From Kiritimatiellia bacterium (lineage in GTDB: Bacteria > Verrucomicrobiota > Kiritimatiellia > RFP12 > UBA1067), in NCBI GenBank assembly GCA_028700415.1, contig JAQVSS010000007.1, positions 1 through 48,749 of the forward strand: a DNA stretch of 48,749 nt. Direction: 5' to 3'. The notes below the pieces were generated by a model that was given only the letters and a program-made list of their open reading frames with translations, was not told the DNA's origin and searched no databases. This document shows positions 1 to 9,559 of this stretch, one piece after another. The stretch's first letter is position 1. Each line of letters starts with the position of its first letter. The position numbers were made by a program, and so were the translations under genes.

Positions 1-1290
1 ACGCGTGAACTCGCCGCGCAGATTGCGACGAGTACCGCCGCATACGGACGTTATTTGGGTCTCCCTTTCGCCGTTGTTTTTGGCGGGGTCAACCAGTATC
101 CGCAGGTGAACGCGCTCGATCGCGGCGCTGTACTTGTTGTTGCCACACCGGGACGTTTACTCGACCTGATGGAACAGGGACATGTGTCGCTCGAACATGT
201 CGAGGAGTTTGTGCTGGATGAGGCCGACCGCATGTTGGACATGGGGTTCTTGCCCGACATAAAGCGTATCCTTGCCAAATTGCCGGAAGAGAGGCACACG
301 CAATTCTTCTCAGCTACGCTTTCTCCCGATGTAATGCGGCTAGCCATGTCAATGGTTAAGGATCCGGTTTCTATCACGATTTCTCCGGACAAGCCGATTG
401 TCGATAAGATCAATCAGAAAATCATGTTCGTGGATAAGCCCAATAAAGACAGCCTTCTGATCCACTTGCTGAGCCATCACCCCGAAATGACGAAGGTGCT
501 CGTTTTCGCGCGGACGCGCCGCGGTTCAGACCGTATCGAGCGCAAACTTCAACAGGCCGGTATCCGGACAGAGACTATCCATAGCGACAAGACGCAGCGG
601 GCTCGAACCGACGCAATGAATGCTTTCCGCAACGGCCATGTCCGTGTATTAGTGGCTACAGACATTGCTTCACGCGGCATTGATGTGGACGGGATTACGC
701 ATGTCATCAATGTTGACCTGCCCGAAGAGACCGAATCGTATGTGCATCGTATCGGGCGCACGGCCCGTGCGGGTGCCGACGGGGCAGCGTTCTCATTTGT
801 GAGTGCCGAAGAGCGGGGGTTGCTGCGGGCGATCGAACGTGTGATCAAAAAGAGTATCGAAATCGACAAAGATCACGAGTTTCATTCGGAAAGAGCGGAA
901 AAGGCTGCGGGGAAAGGCAATTCCGATTCATTGCCCCGGCCGTCATGGGCGCAGGACAAGCGCCGTCCGGGCAGACAACATCCCGCCAACGCCGGTCATC
1001 CGCGCAGGTCCGGTGGCTTCCGCGGACGCACCCAACCGGATTTCCGTGTTCAAGGCGACAAAACACCCAGTCGCCATGAACATACGGCGCCATCGCGCCA
1101 AAATCAAGCCATGGGACAAGAACGCCTGCCCCAGGTCAAGGGGGGAGATGCCGACCATCCGAAACGCTCTTCCCATCCGCCGGCAGACACGCGCAAACCC
1201 GGAAGCGGTAAGCCGCATACCGGACATGGGCATCAGAACGAAGGCGGCAAGCCTAAGAAACGTTTTTCCCGGCCGCCGTGGATGACCTGA
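1..1290 (+). CDS. DEAD-box ATP-dependent RNA helicase, RhlE-type (5' end outside window)
   Basis: An RNA helicase that remodels RNA structure using ATP. The frame is open from base 1 and begins inside motif Ia (TRELAAQI), so the Q motif, Walker A and true start lie upstream of the window; the TTG that opens the track ORF at 55 is not the start. Motifs follow in order: Ib TPGRLLD, II DEAD, III SATL, IV VLVFART, V ATDIASRGID and VI HRIGRTARAG. After the helicase core comes a tail of about 140 residues rich in Arg, Gly, His, Pro and Lys, typical of RhlE-like proteins and probably an unstructured RNA-binding extension. The family is certain. The exact paralogue (RhlE versus another DEAD-box type) is inferred from the tail and from the compact core. 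Confidence 0.93.
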   Translation, partial: TRELAAQIATSTAAYGRYLGLPFAVVFGGVNQYPQVNALDRGAVLVVATPGRLLDLMEQGHVSLEHVEEFVLDEADRMLDMGFLPDIKRILAKLPEERHTQFFSATLSPDVMRLAMSMVKDPVSITISPDKPIVDKINQKIMFVDKPNKDSLLIHLLSHHPEMTKVLVFARTRRGSDRIERKLQQAGIRTETIHSDKTQRARTDAMNAFRNGHVRVLVATDIASRGIDVDGITHVINVDLPEETESYVHRIGRTARAGADGAAFSFVSAEERGLLRAIERVIKKSIEIDKDHEFHSERAEKAAGKGNSDSLPRPSWAQDKRRPGRQHPANAGHPRRSGGFRGRTQPDFRVQGDKTPSRHEHTAPSRQNQAMGQERLPQVKGGDADHPKRSSHPPADTRKPGSGKPHTGHGHQNEGGKPKKRFSRPPWMT

Positions 1291-1302
1291 TTAGAGGTCG
1301 GG

Positions 1303-1326
1303 TACCGGCAGGGAACCCGGCCGGTA
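1303..1326. other. Inverted repeat between convergent stops
   Basis: TACCGG and CCGGTA arms enclose a GGG-AA-CCC core, giving one imperfect hairpin with a 2x2 internal mismatch. It lies 12 bases after the helicase stop and 8 bases before the stop of the small minus-strand ORF at 1334-1606. Neither strand has a U-tract after the hairpin, so it is not a standard intrinsic terminator. It may still end transcripts from both sides or protect 3' ends. Confidence 0.4.
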
Positions 1327-1333
1327 AACTTGA

Positions 1334-1606
1334 CTACGCGGATTCGATGATCCTGTTGGCATATTGTGTGGTGTCGCCCGTACGGATTAGTACAATCGCG
1401 TTCGGAACACGTTTTTTGAAGATGACATGGGGTTCACTGTCATGCGCCAACCCTTCCGATGCCGCACGGAACCGGTTCTGAGTTTCGGCGGCATTGTGCT
1501 TGAGAAACTCCTCCGCCATTGAAACTCGCCCGATGACGAAATTAGGCCGGATGGCGCATATCTCACGTCGGTAGAAATAGCGTTTTGCTGATTTGTGTTT
1601 GTGCAT
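1334..1606 (-). CDS. Small hypothetical protein (90 aa)
   Basis: I do not recognise this product. The track ORF is longer (to 1819), but its first 71 codons lie inside mcsA on the other strand, so I start it at the ATG giving MHKHKSAKRY. A second possible start at 1519 gives MAEEFLKHN and 61 residues. Codon composition in the C-terminal half looks like real coding sequence, the ORF fills most of the gap between the helicase and mcsA, and a hairpin lies between its stop and the convergent helicase stop. No strong Shine-Dalgarno, signal peptide, membrane segment or cysteine motif is visible. It would be divergent from mcsA. The remaining bases between 1291 and 1676 hold only the hairpin and the probable mcsA promoter. 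Confidence 0.4.
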   Translation of the reverse strand: MHKHKSAKRYFYRREICAIRPNFVIGRVSMAEEFLKHNAAETQNRFRAASEGLAHDSEPHVIFKKRVPNAIVLIRTGDTTQYANRIIESA

Positions 1607-1625
1607 GCGACACAGGTGCGATGGT

Positions 1626-1654
1626 TTGCGGCGGCGGCGTTTTTCTGGTACAGT
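1626..1654 (+). promoter_or_regulatory. Putative mcsA promoter
   Basis: TTGCGG and TACAGT are 17 bases apart, and the -10 is preceded by TGG (an extended -10 arrangement). Transcription would start about 15 bases before the mcsA ATG at 1676, leaving just room for GGGAAG as ribosome binding site. I see no CtsR box (tandem AGGTCAAA-like repeats) and no CIRCE element here, although mcsA-mcsB-clpC operons of Firmicutes are normally controlled by CtsR. Confidence 0.4.
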
Positions 1655-1675
1655 AATTCTAATTTGGGAAGAATA

Positions 1676-2218
1676 ATGAAATGTGAAATGTGCCATCAGG
1701 TTGAGGCGGAGACGGTTGTCCACAAAACAATCGAGGGCGAAATCCTTGAACTGTTCGTGTGCCAAGAATGTGCACGGAGGGAATCTCGGCGTGATGTGCC
1801 GCATCCACCGCTCCCGCATGACAACGGGGAGGACGGGGTTTCGGCTGTGCCGCTGATGGGAATGATTCTCGATGCCGCTTTCGAGATTGTGGGTAAATCG
1901 ATTAACCGTGAGGAGACTGCTTGTCCGGTGTGCGGAATCTCGAGGGGCGAATATCGTAAACGGTCGCGGCTGGGATGCCCGGCCTGTTACGAGGCTTTTT
2001 CAAAAGATCTGGAAGCCGCCATTTCAGATTTGCATCGTGCCACACAGCACACGGGCAAGACACCTGAGAAAGCCAAAGCGGCATGGCAACGTCAGCAACT
2101 TTTGAATGCGCTCGATGACGCGGTGAAGGGACAGCGGTACGAAGAAGCCATCATCCTGCGTGACCAACTCGGTAAACTAGGTGGCGACGAATCGGCGAAG
2201 GGGAGGCTGGCACCATGA
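1676..2218 (+). CDS. mcsA: McsA-like zinc-finger protein with UVR motif, activator of McsB
   Basis: The likely adaptor and activator of the protein arginine kinase encoded next. I chose the ATG at 1676 (MKCEMCHQ) rather than the track start because GGGAAG precedes it and McsA proteins begin directly with the first CxxC. Two zinc-finger pairs are visible: CEMC with CQEC near the N-terminus, and CPVC with CPAC around residues 80-100. The C-terminus carries a UVR-type helical hairpin (LDDAVKGQRYEEAIILRDQL), as in McsA and UvrB/UvrC. At 180 aa it is about the usual McsA length. The stop overlaps the mcsB start in ATGA, implying translational coupling. In Bacillus, McsA activates McsB; that role is transferred here by family and gene order. 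Confidence 0.88.
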   Translation: MKCEMCHQVEAETVVHKTIEGEILELFVCQECARRESRRDVPHPPLPHDNGEDGVSAVPLMGMILDAAFEIVGKSINREETACPVCGISRGEYRKRSRLGCPACYEAFSKDLEAAISDLHRATQHTGKTPEKAKAAWQRQQLLNALDDAVKGQRYEEAIILRDQLGKLGGDESAKGRLAP

Positions 2219-3270
2219 GGATGACTCCCGATGTGGACGCCTCTGCGAGAAGAACGAAAACTGTGTCTGCTGGTGACATTGCGATGAGTTGCCGTGTACG
2301 GCTCGCGCGAAATCTGTCTGACGAACGGTTTCCGGACTGGGCGACTGAATGCGATCGTGAGCGCGTGTTTGCCAAGGTGCGTGCAGCGTTGGAAACCGAG
2401 AAGACCGGGGCGACTTTGGAACCGGTAGCCTCGTTCGATGCGCAGCATCTCGAAATGTTACGCGAAGCGCACCTGATCAGCAAAGATTTGTTGGAACACG
2501 CGGCAGGTGGCGGTATCGCCCGTTTGGAAAAAAGCCAGGTCTGTATGATGGTCAATGAAGAAGACCATTTGCGCATTCAAGGGTTCTCGTTCGGGCTCGA
2601 TATGCAGACAGCATGGCAGCGGGCTGATCAGCTTGACACACTCTTGGAGCGCCAACTCAACTATGCGTGGTCGCCTCGTTTTGGATATCTGACCGCGTGT
2701 CCCAGCAACGTGGGCACGGGGTTGCGGGCAAGCGCCATGGTTCACTTGTTAGGGTTACGCCTGCTCGGCGAGCTTGAAGCAGTCGTGCGCGGTTTGGAAC
2801 GGATGCGGCTTCTGGTGCGCGGGATCGGTGGCGAGGGTTCCGAAGCGGCTGGACAAATTTATCAGATTTCCAACATGGATGCGCTGGGCGTAAGCGAAGA
2901 AACGATTGTCCAGCGTGTGGCGCGTATTAGCGGTGAGGTTGTGCGGCAGGAACACAACGCTCGTGTACGATTGGTTCAAGAGATGCCGCTTGTGCTGATG
3001 GATTGTTTGGCGCGGTCGTTGAGTGTACTGCAAAACGCGCGGTTGCTGTCGACGGTGGAGGCGTTGGAGTTCCTGTCGGCGATGCGGTTAGGCGCAGCGC
3101 TGGGATTCTTTACGCGGCTGAAGGTGTTTGATATCGACAAGCTCATTTTGTTGATGCAACCAGGGCACATGCAACAGGGAATGAAAACATCCCTGATGTC
3201 CGAAGAGCGCGACGAGGTCCGTGCCGGATTTCTGAGTCGCAAGTTGGCGCATGTGAAGCTGAAAGGTTAG
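2215..3270 (+). CDS. mcsB: Protein arginine kinase McsB
   Basis: Phosphorylates arginine side chains on proteins, which in Bacillus marks them for ClpC-ClpP. It belongs to the ATP:guanido phosphotransferase fold. The nucleotide-binding arginine segment CRVRLARNL is near residue 25, and the conserved catalytic-loop cysteine segment CPSNVGTGLRAS near residue 165. Near the C-terminus is RDEVRA, which matches the RDxxRA allosteric phosphoarginine-binding motif of bacterial McsB. That motif is absent from metabolic creatine and arginine kinases and supports the protein-kinase assignment. Its 351 aa is the usual length. The start overlaps the mcsA stop, with GGGAGG upstream. clpC follows 81 bases later. 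Confidence 0.93.
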   Translation: MRMTPDVDASARRTKTVSAGDIAMSCRVRLARNLSDERFPDWATECDRERVFAKVRAALETEKTGATLEPVASFDAQHLEMLREAHLISKDLLEHAAGGGIARLEKSQVCMMVNEEDHLRIQGFSFGLDMQTAWQRADQLDTLLERQLNYAWSPRFGYLTACPSNVGTGLRASAMVHLLGLRLLGELEAVVRGLERMRLLVRGIGGEGSEAAGQIYQISNMDALGVSEETIVQRVARISGEVVRQEHNARVRLVQEMPLVLMDCLARSLSVLQNARLLSTVEALEFLSAMRLGAALGFFTRLKVFDIDKLILLMQPGHMQQGMKTSLMSEERDEVRAGFLSRKLAHVKLKG

Positions 3271-3351
3271 CTGTTATTTTTAAATGCCCGGATGGAGGAA
3301 TAACCGACCTCATGGGTATGGGGTGTTTTCTGATAGAATGAGGCAAAAGTT

Positions 3352-6003
3352 ATGAACGGATTCGGTAATTTCACTGCACGTGCGCAACGTGCAATTCAGT
3401 TGGCCGCCCGCGAGGCGGACCGGTTTAATCACCCGTATATTGGCACTGAACACCTCTTGCTGGGGTTGGTTGCATTAGGTGAAGGCGTGGCGGTCGAGGT
3501 GCTGGAAGAACTGGAAATAGCTCTTGATGATGTCCGCATTGCCGTGGAACGGATGGTCGGGCTCGGCGGAGAAATTAAAACCAAGGGGGAACTTCCGTAC
3601 ACACCGCGCACAAAGAAAGTTCTGCAACTGGCCGTCGCAGAGGCACATGCTATGCAGCAAGAATTGGCTGGCACTGAGCATCTGCTGCTGGCTCTACTGC
3701 GCGAGGGTGAAGGGGTTGCGGCCCAAGTCCTGCAATCGTTGAATGTGCGATTGGACGAGGTTGTGGACGGCATCCGGCGTTGCCTCGAGGGAATGGAAGA
3801 AGACGGGGGCGTGGATGACGACCCCTTGGGTGAAGGAACGCCGGATGACGCGCAACAGGGAAAGCATCATGACTTTCCGTCTGCGCAGCTGCCGGGTGAG
3901 GGGATCAAAAAAAGCGGAGGGGGCAAGGATCGTCCCAAAACGCCCGCGCTCAATGCCTTTGGACGCGACTTGACGGAACTCGCAAAAAAGGGAGAGCTGG
4001 ATCCTGTGGTGGGACGCAAAACCGAGTTGCAGCGCGTCATCCAAATCTTGTGCCGCCGCTCAAAAAACAATGCGGTGTTGTTAGGCGAGGCGGGGGTAGG
4101 CAAGACGGCGGTGGTCGAAGGGTTGGCTCAAGTGATCGTTATGGGCGAGGTGCCTGAACGCATGCGCGACAAGCGTGTGATCGCGCTGGACATGGCGCTG
4201 CTGGTGGCGGGCACCAAATACCGCGGCCAGTTTGAGGAACGGATTAAAGCGGTGGTTGATGAGGTCCGGCGCGAAAAAAATATCGTCCTGTTTCTCGACG
4301 AGTTGCACACCATCGTGGGAGCGGGCGGTGCGGAAGGCGCCATGGATGCGGCGAACATTATCAAGCCTGCCTTGGCGCGGGGTGAATTGCAATGCATCGG
4401 TGCCACCACGCTGACCGAATACCGCTTGCACATCGAAAAGGATGGGGCGCTCGAGCGGCGTTTTCAGACGGTGCGTGTGGACGAGCCGACTATCGAGGAG
4501 ACGGTCGCGATTCTCAAAGGCATTGCTCCGCGGTATGAGGCGCACCACAATGTGCTCTACGAGGCAGCAGCACTTGAAGCGGCGGCAAAGCTGACGGCCC
4601 GCTATCAGCCTGGACGGCAGTTGCCGGACAAGGCGATTGACGCGATTGACGAGTCGGGGGCACGGGTGCGGATGCAGGTGGCGGTACGTCCACCGGACGT
4701 GCGCGACTATGAGCAGCGTATTCGTGAACTCGGGAAGAAAAAAGATGTCGCGATCCGCGACCAACATTTCGAAGAGGCTGCGGCGCTGCGCGATGAGGAA
4801 CGCAAAGCGAAACAGGAACTCGACACGACCGTTTCGACGTGGAAAGCAGAATATGCTGAAAAGGCGTTGCCCGTGACGGTGGACGATGTGACTGAGACGG
4901 TGGCGCATATCACCGGTGTGCCGATAAAGCGGATGAGCCAGACTGAACTGACCCGGATGCTGAATATCGAACAGGAATTGCAGCAAGCGGTGATAGGCCA
5001 AGAACCTGCGATTCAGGCCGTGTCACGCGCGCTGCGGCGTTCGCGGGCGGATCTTAAGGATCCAAAGCGGCCGATCGGATCGTTTATTTTCCTTGGTCCC
5101 ACGGGTGTGGGCAAGACGCTTCTGGCAAAAGTCCTCGCGGAGAAAATGTTTGGCGACAATCAGGCACTGATCCAAATTGACATGTCAGAGTATATGGAGA
5201 AATTCACTGTCTCACGCCTGATCGGTTCACCCCCGGGTTATATCGGACATGAAGAGGGCGGACAACTCACCGAACGCGTGAGACGGAGACCCTACAGTGT
5301 GGTGTTGTTTGATGAGGTTGAGAAGGCTCATCCCGACGTCATGCACATGTTGCTGCAGATATTAGAGGAGGGGCGGCTTACTGACAGTTTGGGGCGACAA
5401 GTCGACTTTCGCAATACGGTGGTGATTTTAACCTCCAACCTTGGTTTCGACTATGAGAAGCAGGGGCAGGGGCTGGGCTTTGTACGCGAAAGCGAAAACG
5501 ACGATTACGGCCGACTGCGTGACCGGATGATCAGCGCTGCAAAACTGGTGTTCAAGCCAGAGTTGCTCAACCGTTTCGATGATGTGATTGTTTTCAGGAA
5601 GCTGGCAAAAGCGGATGTGGTTCAAATCCTTGACATCGAGCTGGCCAAAGTGCGTCAACGTCTGGAGGCCAAGTCGATCCGTCTGGAACTCGCGGATTCA
5701 GCGACGGAATTTCTAGTTAATAAGGGGTTTGACCCTGCATTGGGCGCGCGTCCGCTGCGGCGAGCGGTAGAGCGTTTTTTAGAAGACCCCTTTGCGGAAG
5801 AACTGCTGCGCGGGATATTGACCGAAGGTGTGATTGATATAAGTTTAGGGGACGATAAACAAGGGTTAGTCTTCCGGATGCGGGGAGAACTGCCGTTGCG
5901 CACGCCGCATCCGGAGCCGTCCCGCGTCGAAACTTCACCGAAGGAGCCGGTGATTAAACAAGCCGCGAAAAAACCGGCAAGAAAACGAAACAAGTCCAGC
6001 TGA
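3352..6003 (+). CDS. clpC: ATP-dependent Clp protease ATP-binding subunit ClpC
   Basis: AAA+ unfoldase that feeds substrates to ClpP. The two N-terminal Clp_N repeats (about residues 1-150) are followed by D1 with Walker [14 protein letters not shown], a middle domain with a UVR-like motif ([14 protein letters not shown]), and D2 with Walker [13 protein letters not shown] and the pore-loop region [15 protein letters not shown]. An LGF sequence ([10 protein letters not shown]) sits where the ClpP-docking loop is expected. The C-terminus ends in a lysine/arginine-rich tail (KKPARKRNK) longer than in most ClpC. Its N-domain would read phosphoarginine marks made by McsB, as in Bacillus. clpP is not in this window. 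A weak -10-like GATAGAAT precedes the start, so it may also be transcribed separately. Confidence 0.96.
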   Translation: MNGFGNFTARAQRAIQLAAREADRFNHPYIGTEHLLLGLVALGEGVAVEVLEELEIALDDVRIAVERMVGLGGEIKTKGELPYTPRTKKVLQLAVAEAHAMQQELAGTEHLLLALLREGEGVAAQVLQSLNVRLDEVVDGIRRCLEGMEEDGGVDDDPLGEGTPDDAQQGKHHDFPSAQLPGEGIKKSGGGKDRPKTPALNAFGRDLTELAKKGELDPVVGRKTELQRVIQILCRRSKNNAVLLGEAGVGKTAVVEGLAQVIVMGEVPERMRDKRVIALDMALLVAGTKYRGQFEERIKAVVDEVRREKNIVLFLDELHTIVGAGGAEGAMDAANIIKPALARGELQCIGATTLTEYRLHIEKDGALERRFQTVRVDEPTIEETVAILKGIAPRYEAHHNVLYEAAALEAAAKLTARYQPGRQLPDKAIDAIDESGARVRMQVAVRPPDVRDYEQRIRELGKKKDVAIRDQHFEEAAALRDEERKAKQELDTTVSTWKAEYAEKALPVTVDDVTETVAHITGVPIKRMSQTELTRMLNIEQELQQAVIGQEPAIQAVSRALRRSRADLKDPKRPIGSFIFLGPTGVGKTLLAKVLAEKMFGDNQALIQIDMSEYMEKFTVSRLIGSPPGYIGHEEGGQLTERVRRRPYSVVLFDEVEKAHPDVMHMLLQILEEGRLTDSLGRQVDFRNTVVILTSNLGFDYEKQGQGLGFVRESENDDYGRLRDRMISAAKLVFKPELLNRFDDVIVFRKLAKADVVQILDIELAKVRQRLEAKSIRLELADSATEFLVNKGFDPALGARPLRRAVERFLEDPFAEELLRGILTEGVIDISLGDDKQGLVFRMRGELPLRTPHPEPSRVETSPKEPVIKQAAKKPARKRNKSS

Positions 6004-6047
6004 AACGTTAAGGAATTGCCGTTTCATGTGGGCGTCATGGGAGGGCT

Positions 6048-7550
6048 ATGAGAAACACACACACACCTGCACGGTTTTGTCTAGAAGTTTCGCCCGCGCC
6101 CTGTGTGTTGGTTCTTTTTGGTGGAACAGGTGATCTTGCGCGCCGCAAACTTATCCCCTCGCTTTTTCAACTGCATACGCGCGAACTGTTGCATGCCACG
6201 TCGCGCATCGTGGGTTGCGGACGGACTGAACACGATGACGCGTCATTCCGTGATGTGGCCAGAAACACATTACCCTCGGCAAACCCTGATGAATGCGATG
6301 CGTTTCTTGAGCGTTTCAGCTATGTGCGTACGGTTGACACCGACGCCTCTTCGTTCCGCCGGCTGACCGCGCACCTTGATGCCTTAGACAAACTCGACAC
6401 CCCAGCGGCCTTTAACCGCCTCTATTACTTCGCCGTTCCTCAGACATCCTACCAGCCCCTCATCGCCTGTCTTGCGGGGGCCGGTCTTCTGAATGAGCCG
6501 GACGCAGGTGGCGCGTGGAGGCACTTGCTGCTTGAAAAACCCTTCGGCTCGGACACCTCTTCTGCAGCCGCACTTGACACTTTTCTCCATCGCTATGTCC
6601 GCGAGGATCAGCTTTTCCGCGTCGATCATTATTTAGGTAAGGATACGGTACAGAATATTCTGATATTACGTTTTGCAAATAGTTTGTTTGAACCGGTCTG
6701 GTGTGCCTCCTATATCGACCACGTACAAATCACCGTTTCCGAAACCCTCGGCGTGGAACACCGCGCGGGATACTACGAACAGGCCGGCCTCTTGCGTGAC
6801 ATGTTTCAGAATCATCTGCTCGAAATGCTCGCGTTAATCGCCATGGAACCCCCCGTGACGTTTTCTGCAGAGGCCATCCACACCGCGAAACTCGCGCTGA
6901 TTCGGGCGATTCGCGTTTTTCCAGTTGACGCGCTCGAAACCTGTGTGGTCCGCGGCCAGTACCGAGCCGGTAACGGCCTGCCCGGTTACCGTGAAGAGTT
7001 AGGTGTCGATCCGGCCTCTACAGTAGAAACTTTTTCCGCCATGAAACTCTGGATCGATACTCCACGCTGGCACGGGGTGCCTTTCTACCTGCGTTCCGGA
7101 AAGCGCCTTGCCTCCCGTACCAGCGAAATTTTTTTGGTCTTCAAGCCGTCGCCGAACAAGCTTTTTGGAAAGGCGGCCCCCGATTCGCTCGTGTTAAAAG
7201 TCCAGCCCGATGAGGGCATGTGTTTGAACCTGCAAGCCAAACGTCCCGGGCCAAAACTTTGCATGGGCGAGTTACCGCTCGCGTTTAACTACGCAGACCT
7301 AGGAGCCGAATTGGATGCGCCTGACGCATACGCACGGTTGTTGTTGGACGCCATGCTGCATGACCACACGCTCTTCGTCCGCAACGAAACGATCGCTGCC
7401 GCATGGCGTCTCTTCACGCCCGTACTTGACCTTTGGCAGGCCAAACCGGATGCCTGTCCGCTGTACACCTATCCGGCCGGATCAGACGGCCCAAAGGCGG
7501 CGGGCCACCTGATGACCCGCGATGGGCGCGCCTGGCGCCCGCTGATCTGA
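6048..7550 (+). CDS. zwf: Glucose-6-phosphate 1-dehydrogenase
   Basis: Oxidises glucose 6-phosphate to 6-phosphogluconolactone with NAD(P)+, the entry to the oxidative pentose phosphate pathway. The N-terminal nucleotide-binding stretch is GGTGDLARRKLIPSLFQL, with the Lys that helps bind substrate in EKPFG and the active-site signature RVDHYLGKDTVQN near residue 190. Its 500 aa is normal for the family. GGGAGGGCT directly precedes the start, and clpC ends 44 bases upstream with no obvious terminator, so read-through is possible. No 6-phosphogluconolactonase or gnd follows in this window. Confidence 0.97.
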   Translation: MRNTHTPARFCLEVSPAPCVLVLFGGTGDLARRKLIPSLFQLHTRELLHATSRIVGCGRTEHDDASFRDVARNTLPSANPDECDAFLERFSYVRTVDTDASSFRRLTAHLDALDKLDTPAAFNRLYYFAVPQTSYQPLIACLAGAGLLNEPDAGGAWRHLLLEKPFGSDTSSAAALDTFLHRYVREDQLFRVDHYLGKDTVQNILILRFANSLFEPVWCASYIDHVQITVSETLGVEHRAGYYEQAGLLRDMFQNHLLEMLALIAMEPPVTFSAEAIHTAKLALIRAIRVFPVDALETCVVRGQYRAGNGLPGYREELGVDPASTVETFSAMKLWIDTPRWHGVPFYLRSGKRLASRTSEIFLVFKPSPNKLFGKAAPDSLVLKVQPDEGMCLNLQAKRPGPKLCMGELPLAFNYADLGAELDAPDAYARLLLDAMLHDHTLFVRNETIAAAWRLFTPVLDLWQAKPDACPLYTYPAGSDGPKAAGHLMTRDGRAWRPLI

Positions 7551-7607
7551 CTTCTCGCAATTGGAAACCGCCGGACTTCCGTCCCCTTGATCTCTCAGGT
7601 TGTTGGA

Positions 7608-7636
7608 TTGTTCACTCACCGGAAATCCGGTATAGT
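7608..7636 (+). promoter_or_regulatory. Strong-looking promoter with start point at the ispF ATG
   Basis: TTGTTC and TATAGT are exactly 17 bases apart. The -10 ends at 7636 and the ispF ATG begins at 7644, only 7 bases later, which is where transcription is expected to start. No Shine-Dalgarno lies between them, so the ispF message would be leaderless or nearly so. A small palindrome, CCGGA-AA-TCCGG (7619-7630), fills the spacer and could be a regulator site or chance. Confidence 0.55.
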
Positions 7637-7643
7637 ATCGGCC

Positions 7644-8168
7644 ATGGTACGGACTGGAATAGGATACGATTCTCATCGGCTAATAGAAGGACGGCGACTG
7701 GTGTTGGGCGGCATCGATATTCCGCACGAGAGCGGCCTTCTTGGACACTCGGACGCCGACGTGCTGATTCATGCGCTATGTGATGCCTTGCTGGGTGCAG
7801 TTGCCGATGGCGATATTGGGCTGCATTTTCCAGACAACGACCTTACGTGGAAAAATGTGGACAGCACGATCTTGCTGGGACGGGTGGTCGCGCGATTGAC
7901 ACAGGCGGGATGGAAAATCCTGAATACGGATGCGACCGTTGTTGCCGAAGCGCCCAGGCTTTTGCCATACCTCACCGCTATGCGGTCAAGGCTCGCGGAA
8001 GTGATGGGAATCGATTGTTCCCGTGTTTCCGTTAAAGCCAAGACCAATGAAGGTATGGATTCCGTTGGCCGCCGTGAAGGCATTAGCGCCATGGCGGTGG
8101 CGACGGTCATGCGGCAACTGCCTTCAGGGCAACGTTTGGCGGAGAGAGATGACGATGCAGATCTATAA
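7644..8168 (+). CDS. ispF: 2-C-methyl-D-erythritol 2,4-cyclodiphosphate synthase
   Basis: Fifth step of the MEP isoprenoid pathway, releasing CMP to form the cyclic diphosphate. The metal-binding N-terminus reads TGIGYDSHRL (Asp-x-His), followed by LGHSDADVLIHALCDALLGA and DIGLHFPD; the C-terminal signature KAKTNEGMDSVGRREGISAMA is complete. The track ORF starts 19 codons earlier, but that extension covers the promoter and is not conserved in the family, so I use 7644. The product is 174 aa, slightly long at the C-terminus. The last 14 bases overlap cysS, and ispF appears to head a seven-gene operon ending with pfkB. ispD, usually adjacent, is not here. Confidence 0.95.
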   Translation: MVRTGIGYDSHRLIEGRRLVLGGIDIPHESGLLGHSDADVLIHALCDALLGAVADGDIGLHFPDNDLTWKNVDSTILLGRVVARLTQAGWKILNTDATVVAEAPRLLPYLTAMRSRLAEVMGIDCSRVSVKAKTNEGMDSVGRREGISAMAVATVMRQLPSGQRLAERDDDADL

Positions 8169-9558
8169 TAGTCTTACGCGCAGAAAAGAAGCACTGATAC
8201 CCATCGAATCCGGACATGTGAGAATGTACACGTGCGGGCCGACGGTCTATAATTTTGCGCACATTGGCAATTTCCGCGCCTACACGTTCGAGGATATTCT
8301 TAGGCGTGTCCTGCTGTTCAACGGGTGTCGTGTGACGCAGGTGATGAATCTGACTGATGTTGACGACAAGACGATCCGTGGCGCGGGGGCAGCTGCCGTA
8401 CCGCTTAAAACATTCACCGCTCCTTTCATTCAAGCTTTTTTCGACGACCTGAAAGCGTTGAACGTCCAGTCTGCCGAGGTCTATCCGGCGGCGACTGACC
8501 ATATTCCAGAAATGTTGTCGCTGGTCGGTAAACTCTTCGAGAGGGGACTCGCGTACAAGTCGGATGACGGCTCTGTATATTTCAGTGTGGCAAAGTTGCC
8601 CGGCTATGGAAAACTTGCGCATCTTGACCGGGCGAATCTGCGAGCCGGTGCGCGTGTGGCAAACGACGAGTACGAGAAGGAGAGTTACGGCGATTTCGCA
8701 TTGTGGAAGGGATGGGACTCGAATGACGGGGATGTGGTTTGGGAGTCGCCATGGGGTAGGGGACGCCCCGGTTGGCATCTCGAATGTTCTGCTATGGCCA
8801 TGAAGTATCTGGGCGAAACTTTCGATCTTCATACCGGCGGTATCGACAACCTGTTTCCCCATCACGAGAACGAGATTGCGCAAGCGGAGGGGGCGACGGG
8901 AAAGCCCTTTGTCAACTTTTGGATGCACTGCGCCCATTTGCGTGTGAATGGCGAAAAAATGTCCAAATCACTTGGGAATTTTTTCACGTTACGTGACTTG
9001 TTGCAAAAGGGCTGGTCGGGGCGGGAAATCCGGTATGTTCTGATAAACGGTCATTATCGCCAACCGCTCAATTTTACTTTTGACGCATTGGATGCGGCGC
9101 GCACATCGCTCGCCCGCGTCGACGAGTGCGTCGACGCATTGACCGCCCTCGCCGGTTCAGCGGCGGCGGGTTTGGTGCCACCGTGGGCAACCCATGTGTG
9201 CAACTTTTTCACGGCATCGGTTAACGACGACCTGAATATGCCCGAAGCGTTCGCGGCACTCTTCTCACTTGTGCGCGAGAGCAACAGTGCGATGCGTGTG
9301 GGTTCATTTAAGCCGGAATCTGCAGCGGCTGTGCTGAAGGTCTTCGACGCGCTGGATTCGGTGTTTGGCTTGATCCGCTTCGGACGTACTGCCCATGAAG
9401 AGGCTCTTCCGCCGGAAATCGAGGCGCTCGTACATGCGCGTGCCACCGCGCGTGCGAACAAAGACTGGCGCGGCTCTGACCGCATCCGTGAGGAACTCGC
9501 ATCCAAAGGCTGGGAGGTGCGCGACTCAAAAGAGGGACAGAAAATCAAGAAGTTGTAA
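8155..9558 (+). CDS. cysS: Cysteine--tRNA ligase
   Basis: Class I aminoacyl-tRNA synthetase charging tRNA-Cys. The zinc-ligand cysteine in [17 protein letters not shown] is followed by the HIGH-type motif HIGN; the KMSKS loop appears as [10 protein letters not shown] near residue 265, and ECSAM carries a further zinc-site cysteine. I start at the second of two closely spaced ATGs (8155, MQIYNS), because GGAGAGAG at 8141-8148 is correctly spaced for it and touches the first (8149). Its 467 aa is the normal length. It overlaps ispF by 14 bases, and only one base separates its stop from tmk. Confidence 0.97.
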   Translation: MQIYNSLTRRKEALIPIESGHVRMYTCGPTVYNFAHIGNFRAYTFEDILRRVLLFNGCRVTQVMNLTDVDDKTIRGAGAAAVPLKTFTAPFIQAFFDDLKALNVQSAEVYPAATDHIPEMLSLVGKLFERGLAYKSDDGSVYFSVAKLPGYGKLAHLDRANLRAGARVANDEYEKESYGDFALWKGWDSNDGDVVWESPWGRGRPGWHLECSAMAMKYLGETFDLHTGGIDNLFPHHENEIAQAEGATGKPFVNFWMHCAHLRVNGEKMSKSLGNFFTLRDLLQKGWSGREIRYVLINGHYRQPLNFTFDALDAARTSLARVDECVDALTALAGSAAAGLVPPWATHVCNFFTASVNDDLNMPEAFAALFSLVRESNSAMRVGSFKPESAAAVLKVFDALDSVFGLIRFGRTAHEEALPPEIEALVHARATARANKDWRGSDRIREELASKGWEVRDSKEGQKIKKL

Positions 9559-9559
9559 C

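Noticed and set aside
51-413. 120-aa minus-strand ORF opposite the helicase
   Set aside because: Serine-rich, low-complexity shadow of the DEAD-box frame.
4081-5001. 306-aa minus-strand ORF opposite clpC
   Set aside because: Histidine/arginine/leucine-rich antisense shadow of a well-conserved gene.
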